DNA from: an uncultured Sphingomonadaceae bacterium
GTDB lineage: Bacteria; Pseudomonadota; Alphaproteobacteria; Sphingomonadales; Sphingomonadaceae
Length of the DNA stretch: 64,000 nt
Direction of reading: 5' to 3'
NCBI GenBank assembly: GCA_947496865.1
Contig: CANMEE010000002.1
Location: 1,261,825-1,325,824, forward strand
Part shown: positions 39,488 through 47,977 of the stretch, piece by piece
How positions within the stretch are numbered: position 1 is the stretch's first letter
How the letters are laid out: every line of letters begins with the position of its first letter
The notes under the pieces: model-generated
Database searches by the model: none
Told to the model about the DNA's origin: nothing
Seen by the model: the letters and a program-made list of their open reading frames with translations, nothing else
Program-made: the position numbers and the translations under genes

Positions 39488-40119
39488 TAGACTGTTTTTA
39501 CCTGTTCGGGCGCTGCGTCATGAAACGCCGCCAGTTTATTGCATGCCGCATCAATGCGCACGAGTTTTGGAAAGGCCGTCATATCGGTTTCAAACCGGCG
39601 GCCATTATACATTTGCGGGACCAGACAGACATCGGCCAGATTGGGCGCTTCGCCACCGAAAAAGCCATCTTCCGGGGCCATGGCTTCCAGCGCCTTGAAA
39701 CCCTCGCTGACCCAGTTGCGATACCAGATGTTGATGGCCTCCTGTTCCTGACCCATCTCATGCTTGAGATATTTCATGATCCGCAAGTTGTTGACCGGGT
39801 GGATGTCGGCCGCGACGACCAGCGCCTGCGCCAGCGTCCGGCTGCGTTCCAGCGGATCGCTTGACACCATCGGTGGCTCGGGGAATTGCGCATCAAGATA
39901 GTCGATAATCGCGAGCGACTGGGTCAGGTCTTGCCCGTCGATATGCAGCATCGGAATAAAGCCTTGCGGATTGCGCGCAATATAGTCGGCCTGCTTGGTG
40001 CTATCGTCGAGCAAATTGGTGCTGGCTGATTTATACGCTATGCTCTTTAGGTTAAGCGCTATGCGCACGCGATAACTCGCGGAACTGCGCCAATAGTCGT
40101 AGAGAATGATATCCGTCAT
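39487..40119 (-). CDS. maiA: Maleylacetoacetate isomerase (zeta-class GST)
   Basis: ILYDYWRSSASYRVRIALNLKSIAYKS...NPQGFIPMLHIDGQDLTQSLAIIDYLDAQFPEPP; ATG at 40119 preferred over 40155. Confidence 0.93.
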   Translation of the reverse strand: MTDIILYDYWRSSASYRVRIALNLKSIAYKSASTNLLDDSTKQADYIARNPQGFIPMLHIDGQDLTQSLAIIDYLDAQFPEPPMVSSDPLERSRTLAQALVVAADIHPVNNLRIMKYLKHEMGQEQEAINIWYRNWVSEGFKALEAMAPEDGFFGGEAPNLADVCLVPQMYNGRRFETDMTAFPKLVRIDAACNKLAAFHDAAPEQVKTV

Positions 40120-40179
40120 GAATCGGCTTGTGCAGAGGACGCGGATGAATTGCAAGGGGTGTAACGACCAGTGACCTAA

Positions 40180-40339
40180 TCCTCTCCCCCTAGAGGGAGA
40201 GGATAGATTTACTTGTCAGTTTACTGACTAGAAAATCTTGGTGACGGGTTGAGAGAAATCGCCAAGCCAGCCCCCTCTCGAACTCGACGAGGCAGGCAAG
40301 CCGCCAAGTCTCCGTTTCCTCTCCCTCTAGGGAGAGAGA
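40180..40339. repeat. Intergenic element bounded by CCTCTCCC...GGGAGAG palindromes
   Basis: CCTCTCCCCCTAGAGGGAGAGG near 40180-40201 and CCTCTCCCTCTAGGGAGAGAG near 40319-40339. Confidence 0.55.
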
Positions 40340-40340
40340 A

Positions 40341-41345
40341 TTAGCTAACTTGCCCACCGGTGATTGGTATATCGCCTTTTGCCTCGACCGAAACAGTGCG
40401 ACCGGTGCGCTTTGACAGTGCGTCCAGCCAAGTCTGGCTTTGATTGAGTTTCGCAGCAATCGCCGGATGCGCATCGAGCCGCATTGCGCCAGTTCCGTGG
40501 GTTCGTTCCGCCTGCCGCAACAGTGCGAGGGCCGCGCTCAACACCTTATCTGCCTGCACCACTTCCAGAACTGAAGGGCCCGTCTTGCGGGCAACAACCT
40601 GCATCAAGCCAAAGCCATTTATCGCTGTTCGCTCGCATTTTCCGGTCATATGCTTATCAAATATCGTGGAAACTTCGGTCCGCTCTGCTTTCGCTTCCAG
40701 GGTTGGAAAATCCACACCAATGGAACCGCCAATATCAAAGCGCGTCAAAGCCCGCGCCACCGCCTTGGCGGCGCGTTTCGCTAACTCATAGGACGAAAGG
40801 GGGCCGTCCACATCGATCACCGTCATTGCTGGCGTGAGGGAGACCAGCAGGCTACCGCCATCAAAATCTATCTGGCCGGTTTCGGCTTCTTCCATGGCTT
40901 CGTTCCAACCAACAGCCGCGAGCATATCCGGTTCATGCGCTTGCACTGTCCGGACCGGTCCGCCGCTTGCTTGGACAATATCCAAAAGGCTCGGACCCGT
41001 CTCTAGCGCGCTATCGTCGGCTGCTAGCCGTGCTTTGGCCCGTTTCGACTGCCCGCCCTTTTCGTCCAAGGCTTCGCGTACAATTTCCACTCGCACCGTC
41101 GCACCTTCGGTCAATCCTTTGGGCAACGGTTGCAACAAGCATTGCTCGCCGCTTTCCAGCGTTACGATACCGGATCGTCCGGCCACCCATTGCTCGGTAA
41201 ATTGCGCGTCGATGAGTGAGCCCAGTCGCGCGCCATCCCGATCGCGCTCGACCCGGACCGCGACCAGCTCGCCATCCGCGATGCGCAGCGCTCGGTTCTC
41301 ACCGATACCGGCTTCATAGAGCCAGCCATTTTGGAAATCAGCCAA
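40341..41345 (-). CDS. Short RNase E/G family protein
   Basis: WLYEAGIGENRALRIADGELV...VDVDGPLSSYELAKRAAKAVARALTRFDIGGSIGVDFPTLEAKAER; downstream of maf. Likely TTG start at 41345; the track ORF begins at 41384. Confidence 0.8.
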   Translation of the reverse strand: MADFQNGWLYEAGIGENRALRIADGELVAVRVERDRDGARLGSLIDAQFTEQWVAGRSGIVTLESGEQCLLQPLPKGLTEGATVRVEIVREALDEKGGQSKRAKARLAADDSALETGPSLLDIVQASGGPVRTVQAHEPDMLAAVGWNEAMEEAETGQIDFDGGSLLVSLTPAMTVIDVDGPLSSYELAKRAAKAVARALTRFDIGGSIGVDFPTLEAKAERTEVSTIFDKHMTGKCERTAINGFGLMQVVARKTGPSVLEVVQADKVLSAALALLRQAERTHGTGAMRLDAHPAIAAKLNQSQTWLDALSKRTGRTVSVEAKGDIPITGGQVS

Positions 41346-41907
41346 CAGGGTAGCCCGAGGAAATAAGCAGATTGCGGGTCTCATAAAGCGGTAGCCCCAT
41401 GATCCCGCTGAAACTGCCGCTGATCGAAATCACAAAGGCTTCGGCAAGGCCCTGGATGGCATAGCCACCGGCTTTGCCCTGCCCTTCGCCCGATTTTATA
41501 TAATTCTCGATCTCTGTATCGTCGAAACGCTTGAACTTGATGGTGCTATCGGACAGTTTCGTACGGGCGGTGCCATCTGCCGCGATGATGCAGACCGCCG
41601 ACATCGTATGATGCCGCCGGCCGCCCATAAGTTTCAGAAACTGCCGCTGTTCAGCGTCATTTTCCGCCTTGCCCAATATCCGTCTGCCGACCGCAACAAT
41701 AGTGTCACCAGCGATCAATATTTCATCGTCGGCGCGCTCAACCGCGGCGGCTTTTTCCTGCGCCATACGCAGTACATAGTCGCGCGGAAGCTCTGCCTTT
41801 AACGGCGTTTCATCAATATCGGGAGATATGATCCGGTTAGGCTTCACACCGAGCCGACCGAGCAATTCCAGCCTTCGCGGGCTGGATGAGGCGAGGACGA
41901 GTTTCAT
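41338..41907 (-). CDS. maf: Maf-like nucleotide pyrophosphatase
   Basis: LVLASSSPRRLELLGRLGV, AGDTIVAVGRRILGKAEN, GKAGGYAIQGLAEAFVISISGSFSGIMGLPLYET. Confidence 0.94.
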   Translation of the reverse strand: MKLVLASSSPRRLELLGRLGVKPNRIISPDIDETPLKAELPRDYVLRMAQEKAAAVERADDEILIAGDTIVAVGRRILGKAENDAEQRQFLKLMGGRRHHTMSAVCIIAADGTARTKLSDSTIKFKRFDDTEIENYIKSGEGQGKAGGYAIQGLAEAFVISISGSFSGIMGLPLYETRNLLISSGYPVG

Positions 41908-41984
41908 CTATTTCGCAAGCCTCCAATCCATTCGGGCCGAGCCAGTCGAAGCCATTGCCTCTCATTCACACTCAGCCTGAAAAT

Positions 41985-42005
41985 GTCCTGCGACAGGCTC
42001 AGGAC
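41985..42005. repeat. REP-like hairpin, single copy
   Basis: GTCCT-GCGACAGGCTC-AGGAC followed by GAACGG; same family as the 56827-56915 pair. Confidence 0.6.
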
Positions 42006-42018
42006 GAACGGAATTTCT

Positions 42019-42237
42019 CTACTTAAACCGGTAAGTGATACGACCCTTGGTCAGGTCATAAGGCGTCAGTTCCACGAGCACTTCATCACCCACCAGCACA
42101 CGGATGCGGTTTTTGCGCATCTTGCCAGCGGTGTGACCCAGAACTTCATGGCCGTTTTCCAATTCGACCCGGAACATCGCGTTGGGGAGTAATTCGCGGA
42201 TCATCCCCTTCATTTCTAATAATTCTTCTTTTGCCAT
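42019..42237 (-). CDS. infA: Translation initiation factor IF-1
   Basis: [72 protein letters not shown]. Confidence 0.99.
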   Translation of the reverse strand: MAKEELLEMKGMIRELLPNAMFRVELENGHEVLGHTAGKMRKNRIRVLVGDEVLVELTPYDLTKGRITYRFK

Positions 42238-42455
42238 TCGGCTTTACTTTATCCCTATTGATTCGTTGATTTTTCGTCGTGTTGCGGTGCGCCATAAACC
42301 CAATTTCCACAAAAGGGAAGGATTTGCTGCCCGGCAACAAATAGCCGCGCTATGGCCTTGCGACAAATTATTACAAACATTTGATTGAGCATTTCAGGCC
42401 TGCACGGCATTTTGACCATGTCTCCCCCAACGCCTGAAGCGATTAGAGCGATAGT

Positions 42456-45026
42456 ATGATTAAGTCTTCCCCCCAGTTTTTCGGGGCCAACCTGTTGGTC
42501 CTTTCCTTCATAATTACGCTTCCAGCACATGCCCAATCCAATGACGACGGCTTCGAAAATGAGGATATTATTGTAACGGCCGAACGCCTGCGGGGGTCGG
42601 TGATTACAGAAGTTCCGCCAATAGTGGAGCTGGATGCCGATGACGTTGCCAGCTATGGCGTATCATCCATCGAGGATCTGGTTGGCGAGCTGTCATCGCA
42701 AACCAGTTCTAATCGCGGACGCGGTAGCGGGCGTCCCATTGTTCTGATCAATGGCCAGCGTACATCGGGCTTTCGTGATATCCGCGATTTACCGCCAGAA
42801 GCGATTAAAAGCGTGCAGGTTTTCCCCGAAGAGGTCGCACTGCAATATGGCTATGCGCCGGATGAGCGCGTGATTAACTTCATCCTGCAAGACGATTATA
42901 CTGGGTTTAGCGCCGAGGCTGAATATGGTGTTCCAACCCGCGGTGATCAGGGCAAGGCCGAGCTAGAATCGACACTCACCCGCATTGGCAAAAATAGCCG
43001 GTTAAACCTGAATATCGAATATGAAACACAGACAGCCATTACAGAAGCAGAACGGGGTATCGTTCAGGATGCTGCTGGTGATCTGGTCAATCTGGGCAAC
43101 TTCCGGACATTGAGCGCCCCATCGGATAATGTCGAATTTAATGCCAATTATAGTCGAACCTTTGCCGATGGCATGTCGCTGTCGTTCAACGGTGGATATG
43201 TTTACGACAAGTCCCGTTCGCTGTTGGGGCTGGCCAGCGGTACGCTGGATATTCCCGCAACCAGCCCTTTCGCGCAATCCGCCACGGACGAAAACCTGTT
43301 TCGCTATTTTACCCAATTTGATCCGCTGCGCAAAACGGTCGAGACCAACACATTTCAGGGCGGCGCGGTGCTGAACGGTACACTGTCCGAGTGGCGTTGG
43401 TCGCTAACCGCTGATTATGCGCGGGAACAAACCGAAACGACGACCGACAATAGCGGAGATATCAGCGCGCTGCAGGCGGCAATTAATGCAGGGACCGCCG
43501 ACCCGTTTGCGACAGATTTCGGTACCCTGCTGTCTCCTCCGGTCGTGGACGAGGCGCGGTCCATCAGCAACACGCTCGATAGCTTGGCGACTATATCTGG
43601 CACGCTGCTCAACCTGCCGTCTGGTTCGGTCACTACGACATTGCGCGGCGGCTATAATCGGCAGGATCTCGATAGCAGCGACAATACTGACGGGGTTAGC
43701 ACGATCAGCAGTTTGGGGCGGGACAATTTCAATGCCGGTGTCAATATTGACATTCCTATCGCTAAGGAAAATATCGATGTTGTCGAAGCCATTGGTGAGC
43801 TGTCGATTAACGGCAATTTCAGTTATAGTGAACTATCCGATTTTGGCGGTCTGATCGAATTTGGCATTGGTTTGAATTGGGAGCCTGTCGACGGCCTGAT
43901 CTTTACAGCTTCCGCCATTGGTGAAGAAGCCGCCCCGACAATCCAACAGCTTGGAAATCCGATCATTGTCACTCCCAATGTCACCAGCTTCGATTTCACC
44001 AATGGCGAAACCGTTCTAGCCAGCATAACCACTGGCGGTAATCTGAACCTGCCTGCAGAAACACGGCGGGATATCAAACTGGCCCTCAATTACAGCCCGA
44101 AATGGTTGGATGGCATGACGTTTCTAAGCGAGTATATTCGTAATAATAGCAAGAATGTTGCCTCTGACTTTCCATTGCTAACCGAGGAAATTGAAGCCGC
44201 ATTCCCCGATCGCGTGACGCGTGACAATACTGGCCGTTTGATCGCTATCGACCAGCGTCCGGTCAACTACAGCAATGTCCGCAGCGAGAGCCTGCGTTAT
44301 GGACTGGAATTTTCGAAACGATTTGGTCAACGGCGCGGAGGTCGTGGATTAAGAGGGGCAGGCGCTGGTAGGCCAAGCGCGAGCGATGGCAGATCACCAC
44401 CCGATGATGCTCGTCCTCCACGCGATGGACCGCCACCAGAAGGCGGTCGCGAGTCCAGCCGGTCCGAAGCCGGGCCGACCAGCGCAGAACGATCTGGCAC
44501 GCGGGCCGACAGACCGCCGCGCGGTAGCGGCAGACCGGGCCGGCGTGGCGGTCGTTGGCGCCTATCCGCCTATCATACCGTTCACCTGGACGAGCGCATA
44601 TTGATTCGACCCGGCGTCGAAGAGCTGGACTTGCTCAATGGTTCGGCGATCGGGTCGACCGGAGGCCAACCCCGCCACGAATTTGAACTGGTAGGCGGTT
44701 GGTTTAATAACGGTATCGGATTCCGGATTCGTGGCGAACATCAAACCGCCACGCGTGTCGATGGCGGCCTGACCACCTCGGATCTTCGCTTTTCCGACCT
44801 GACAACGCTCAATCTGCGCGCCTTCATCAACCTTGATAACCGGGGTAACCTGACAGAGCGATTGAAGTTTCTGAAAGGCAGCAGGATCGCCTTTCGCATC
44901 GACAATGTCTTCGACGATATTCAGGGTGTCCGAGACAGCGATGGGTTGGTTCCGCTTAGCTATCAGCCCGGTTTCGTCGATCCGACTGGCCGCTATGTCG
45001 AAGTGAGTTTTCGCAAGCGTTTTTAG
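42456..45026 (+). CDS. TonB-dependent receptor-like outer-membrane protein with Arg/Gly/Pro-rich insert
   Basis: Plug-like N-terminus (DIIVTAERLRGSVITEVPPIVELDADDVASYG...VLINGQRTSGFRDIRDLPPEAIKSVQVFPEEVALQYGY); C-terminal GRYVEVSFRKRF. Confidence 0.85.
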   Translation: MIKSSPQFFGANLLVLSFIITLPAHAQSNDDGFENEDIIVTAERLRGSVITEVPPIVELDADDVASYGVSSIEDLVGELSSQTSSNRGRGSGRPIVLINGQRTSGFRDIRDLPPEAIKSVQVFPEEVALQYGYAPDERVINFILQDDYTGFSAEAEYGVPTRGDQGKAELESTLTRIGKNSRLNLNIEYETQTAITEAERGIVQDAAGDLVNLGNFRTLSAPSDNVEFNANYSRTFADGMSLSFNGGYVYDKSRSLLGLASGTLDIPATSPFAQSATDENLFRYFTQFDPLRKTVETNTFQGGAVLNGTLSEWRWSLTADYAREQTETTTDNSGDISALQAAINAGTADPFATDFGTLLSPPVVDEARSISNTLDSLATISGTLLNLPSGSVTTTLRGGYNRQDLDSSDNTDGVSTISSLGRDNFNAGVNIDIPIAKENIDVVEAIGELSINGNFSYSELSDFGGLIEFGIGLNWEPVDGLIFTASAIGEEAAPTIQQLGNPIIVTPNVTSFDFTNGETVLASITTGGNLNLPAETRRDIKLALNYSPKWLDGMTFLSEYIRNNSKNVASDFPLLTEEIEAAFPDRVTRDNTGRLIAIDQRPVNYSNVRSESLRYGLEFSKRFGQRRGGRGLRGAGAGRPSASDGRSPPDDARPPRDGPPPEGGRESSRSEAGPTSAERSGTRADRPPRGSGRPGRRGGRWRLSAYHTVHLDERILIRPGVEELDLLNGSAIGSTGGQPRHEFELVGGWFNNGIGFRIRGEHQTATRVDGGLTTSDLRFSDLTTLNLRAFINLDNRGNLTERLKFLKGSRIAFRIDNVFDDIQGVRDSDGLVPLSYQPGFVDPTGRYVEVSFRKRF

Positions 45027-45152
45027 GTTCGCGATTTGGTGGACCATGGCATCGCATCCATTCCCCGCAATCAAAAGATAATATGGGCGGTGATCTACAT
45101 CACTTACGCAGCAAAACTACCAGTTATCACCTCAGCTTCAAAGGGGGAATAT

Positions 45153-45596
45153 ATGCGATATCTTACTGTTATTATTGGAGCTTTTGTGATGGTGGCAGTT
45201 TCGCAACCAGCAGAAGCACGGAAACGTGGAACGACCAATCAAGAAATAGCTTTGGTCGAAAATCTGCCAGATACCGAGGAATATCAGATTGAGGGCAGCT
45301 ATGTTGATGTCGGATATATGTATGAGTCCACCAGCCTTTGGTTCATACCGCTTTGGGCCGAGGCAACAACCGAAACATTCGTCCTCTACACCGAAACAGA
45401 AGACGGTTATTCCTATCTACCGCTCGATGAGGTCGAATTGTCGCAGTTAAAAGCGACTTTAGGTTCGGATCCTACCGAAGGATATAGCTTTTCCAGATGG
45501 AAACATATGTGGGGCGTATTTCCGGCCGGCTTGCTGATTCTATGGGGCATATATTCAACCCTGTTCGGTAAGAAAGACGACGAGGAAGAAGCCTAA
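45153..45596 (+). CDS. Hypothetical membrane/exported protein
   Basis: Signal peptide MRYLTVIIGAFVMVAVSQPAEA from an internal ATG; C-terminal TM segment VFPAGLLILWGIYSTLFGKK. Confidence 0.65.
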   Translation: MRYLTVIIGAFVMVAVSQPAEARKRGTTNQEIALVENLPDTEEYQIEGSYVDVGYMYESTSLWFIPLWAEATTETFVLYTETEDGYSYLPLDEVELSQLKATLGSDPTEGYSFSRWKHMWGVFPAGLLILWGIYSTLFGKKDDEEEA

Positions 45597-45733
45597 ACCA
45601 AGCTCTGGCTTTAACCTTCATTTTTGGAAGCGCCCCGCAAAGTCGTTTTGAGGGGCCTTTCCTAATGCTGCGTGATATGTTGAGCAGCGTGTTCATCCTG
45701 TCAATTTTGTCGAAATCCTGCCGTGAACGCGGC

Positions 45734-46609
45734 TCAATTGACCAAGTGCAGCTTCCGTAAAACCCGCCAGCTCAGGGCCTTTGCCTTATTCTGTTCGGGG
45801 AAGCGGCCCGGCGCATCAGGGTTCATACCCCAACCGCGGAGCAGATGATTAAACGCACGGGCATCGGCCTCGGCAAAACTCCAGTCGGACCGCCACGTAA
45901 TCGAGAGCGAAATGCTAGACTCTGGACCATTTTTGACAAAATGCGGTGCCATCACGGGCACGAAAATCGCCTTTCCCGATGTCAAAGGATAAGCCTTTCC
46001 TTGTTCGGCAAAGCTGTCCTGCCAAACCAAATTGCGCGGTCCTCCGGTATGATAGGATTCATGCGCTGAAGCTGGAGCAAAACGTTCATCCCCGGCGGGA
46101 AAGACTGTCATAGTCTTCTCGCCGCGCAGCTGCAGCAGAATGTTATGCTCCGGATCGAAATGATAAGGCGTCATTGCGTTGGGTGATGAGACAAAGATGA
46201 AACCCTGAGGCCTCAACATCTTGCCGGTTTTGCTTTCTAATATCGGTTTGATCTCGGCGAGCAAAGATAATAGCAGCGCCCCATATTCCGGAACCTGCTC
46301 GATATTCTTCAGCACCGCCCAGCTGGCCGAATTTTCGATCATCAAAATCGTATCAGCGATCGACATGCCATTATCAGGCACGTCTTTCGGGTCAATTCCC
46401 ACCGGCAAGTCGCCGGGATTATATTCGACGCTGGCTTTAGGCAATGCCGTCCCCAGCTTGGCCAATGATTCTAACGTGAGCAATTTGTTCGCCGCCATAT
46501 TGTGATCTAACACTTGAGGCTTTTCAGGATAGCAGGCCGCAAATTGCTGTCGCATATCATGCCCGAATACCTGCCTGCTAAAAGCATCTTTACTAGCAAT
46601 CTGGTTCAT
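45734..46609 (-). CDS. JmjC-like cupin domain protein (putative Fe(II)/2OG oxygenase)
   Basis: MTPYHFDPEHNILLQLRGEKTMTVFPAGDERFAP: HxD and cupin/JmjC context; ATGA overlap with the upstream GNAT gene. Confidence 0.75.
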   Translation of the reverse strand: MNQIASKDAFSRQVFGHDMRQQFAACYPEKPQVLDHNMAANKLLTLESLAKLGTALPKASVEYNPGDLPVGIDPKDVPDNGMSIADTILMIENSASWAVLKNIEQVPEYGALLLSLLAEIKPILESKTGKMLRPQGFIFVSSPNAMTPYHFDPEHNILLQLRGEKTMTVFPAGDERFAPASAHESYHTGGPRNLVWQDSFAEQGKAYPLTSGKAIFVPVMAPHFVKNGPESSISLSITWRSDWSFAEADARAFNHLLRGWGMNPDAPGRFPEQNKAKALSWRVLRKLHLVN

Positions 46610-47823
46610 CGCTGTGCCTGCATAATATCGATTATTTCGCGTTTCTTGATATTGGCCATCAGGTCTTCCCCGAGACGCACACCGCGAAACATAGCGGTGC
46701 GCGAAAGGCCTTTAAGTTCAATAGAAAAGCGACCGATATGCCGGCGTCCGGACCATAAGCTGTCGATCATCGGATGATCTTCGGCCGCACAGCTGTCCAT
46801 CCAGTCAATACTCGGTTGCTCGAGGATTTTAAGATTTTCCAGTTGCAGCAACACCCCGGGAGAAAAACGGGAATAATCATCGTCAAACGCCGTTTTGAAG
46901 GAGAAGCTTCCCGGTGCAGAATGAAAGTTCACCAGCATCGCTAGCGGCTTCCCATCCAGCCGCAGGTCATGACGTTCCAGTTGGCCTGCTGCCGCCGCTT
47001 CGACCAACGCGTCGCCAAAAAATCCGCGGGTATCGTCAGAACAATCGAGCGCAGAACCCTCCTGCCCCTTCCAACTCCGCCGTTCCAGTTTCAGGAAATC
47101 ATCAGTCCATGCGTCCAAGCCGGCATCGTCTTTATGGTGCGCAAATTTGAGAGCACCCATTTCCGCCAGTCGCTTGGCTTGGCGACGCAGCTCTTTGCGT
47201 TTCTTGGATCTGACGGTTTTGGCATAATAACTGTCGGCGTCCAGATTGCTTTCGAGCAGCGCCCGGGCCTCGCTATGAACCAGATCACAACGGCGCTGTT
47301 GCCGCGCGCAAACGGAACGCAAAGCCTGATCGAGTGGCCCGCCAACTGTGAGTCCTCTTACGTGGAAAAAGCCCGGCCAGTTTTTGGTGTCGAGCTCTTT
47401 GAACAAAGCAGTCCAGAATTGGTTCTCAAACCCGATGCGCACGAGCGGCGTTCCAAGGAAACTGTTGTGATGGGTCCAATTCTGGACAAATGGCACTGGC
47501 CAGCGGCCAAATTGCCGGGATGGCCCCACTGGCATCAATCCCAATAGATCCGATTTATGCGGCACACCCGCCCAAAAGAGAAAAAGGCTCAGTTCGGGGT
47601 GGGTACTGAAATATTGCAGCGCCGGGTTCAGCAGATAATGCTCGTAAAAAACATTAGGCTCTGCAGCGTTGCGAGCAAGCTTTTGCCATGACGGAAGCAA
47701 ATTATCGCCGATCGTGGCAATAGGCACCAACTCGGCTGACGCAGAGCTATTCAGACATACGCGATCAGCGGTTTCATAGTAAACCGCCTCGTCACTTTGG
47801 GTGTGGAACCCACCTACATCCAT
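46606..47823 (-). CDS. GNAT/FemAB-like acetyltransferase (BioF2-like/CelD-like)
   Basis: VRSKKRKELRRQAKRLAEMGALKFAHHKDDAGLDAWTDDFLKLERRSWKGQEGSALDCSDDTRGFF; FSFKTAFDDDYSRFSPGVLLQLENLK. Confidence 0.8.
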   Translation of the reverse strand: MDVGGFHTQSDEAVYYETADRVCLNSSASAELVPIATIGDNLLPSWQKLARNAAEPNVFYEHYLLNPALQYFSTHPELSLFLFWAGVPHKSDLLGLMPVGPSRQFGRWPVPFVQNWTHHNSFLGTPLVRIGFENQFWTALFKELDTKNWPGFFHVRGLTVGGPLDQALRSVCARQQRRCDLVHSEARALLESNLDADSYYAKTVRSKKRKELRRQAKRLAEMGALKFAHHKDDAGLDAWTDDFLKLERRSWKGQEGSALDCSDDTRGFFGDALVEAAAAGQLERHDLRLDGKPLAMLVNFHSAPGSFSFKTAFDDDYSRFSPGVLLQLENLKILEQPSIDWMDSCAAEDHPMIDSLWSGRRHIGRFSIELKGLSRTAMFRGVRLGEDLMANIKKREIIDIMQAQR

Positions 47824-47917
47824 ATCGCCATCCTCTTTAGCTTGAGGAATTTGCTAGCAAAAATAGGGTAATAACCAATTAACGACGGCAAATTGACGGA
47901 TCAGCAAAGTGGTTTCC

Positions 47918-47953
47918 AAAGAAAACCCCGCCGGAATTGCTTCCAGCGGGGTC
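47918..47953 (-). terminator. Intrinsic terminator after hppA
   Basis: Minus strand ACCCCGC-TGGAAGCAATTCCG-GCGGGGTTTTCTTT. Confidence 0.85.
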
Positions 47954-47977
47954 TTTGAGGCCAATATATGATTTGGC

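Noticed and set aside
40160-40341. Possible yacG downstream of the RNase E/G gene
   Set aside because: Looked for a small Cys4 zinc protein, which often follows this gene in related bacteria; only repeat sequence was found, so nothing is annotated.
44386-44604. 72-aa + ORF inside the RGG-rich insert
   Set aside because: Alternate-frame product of the GC-rich low-complexity sequence; no independent support.
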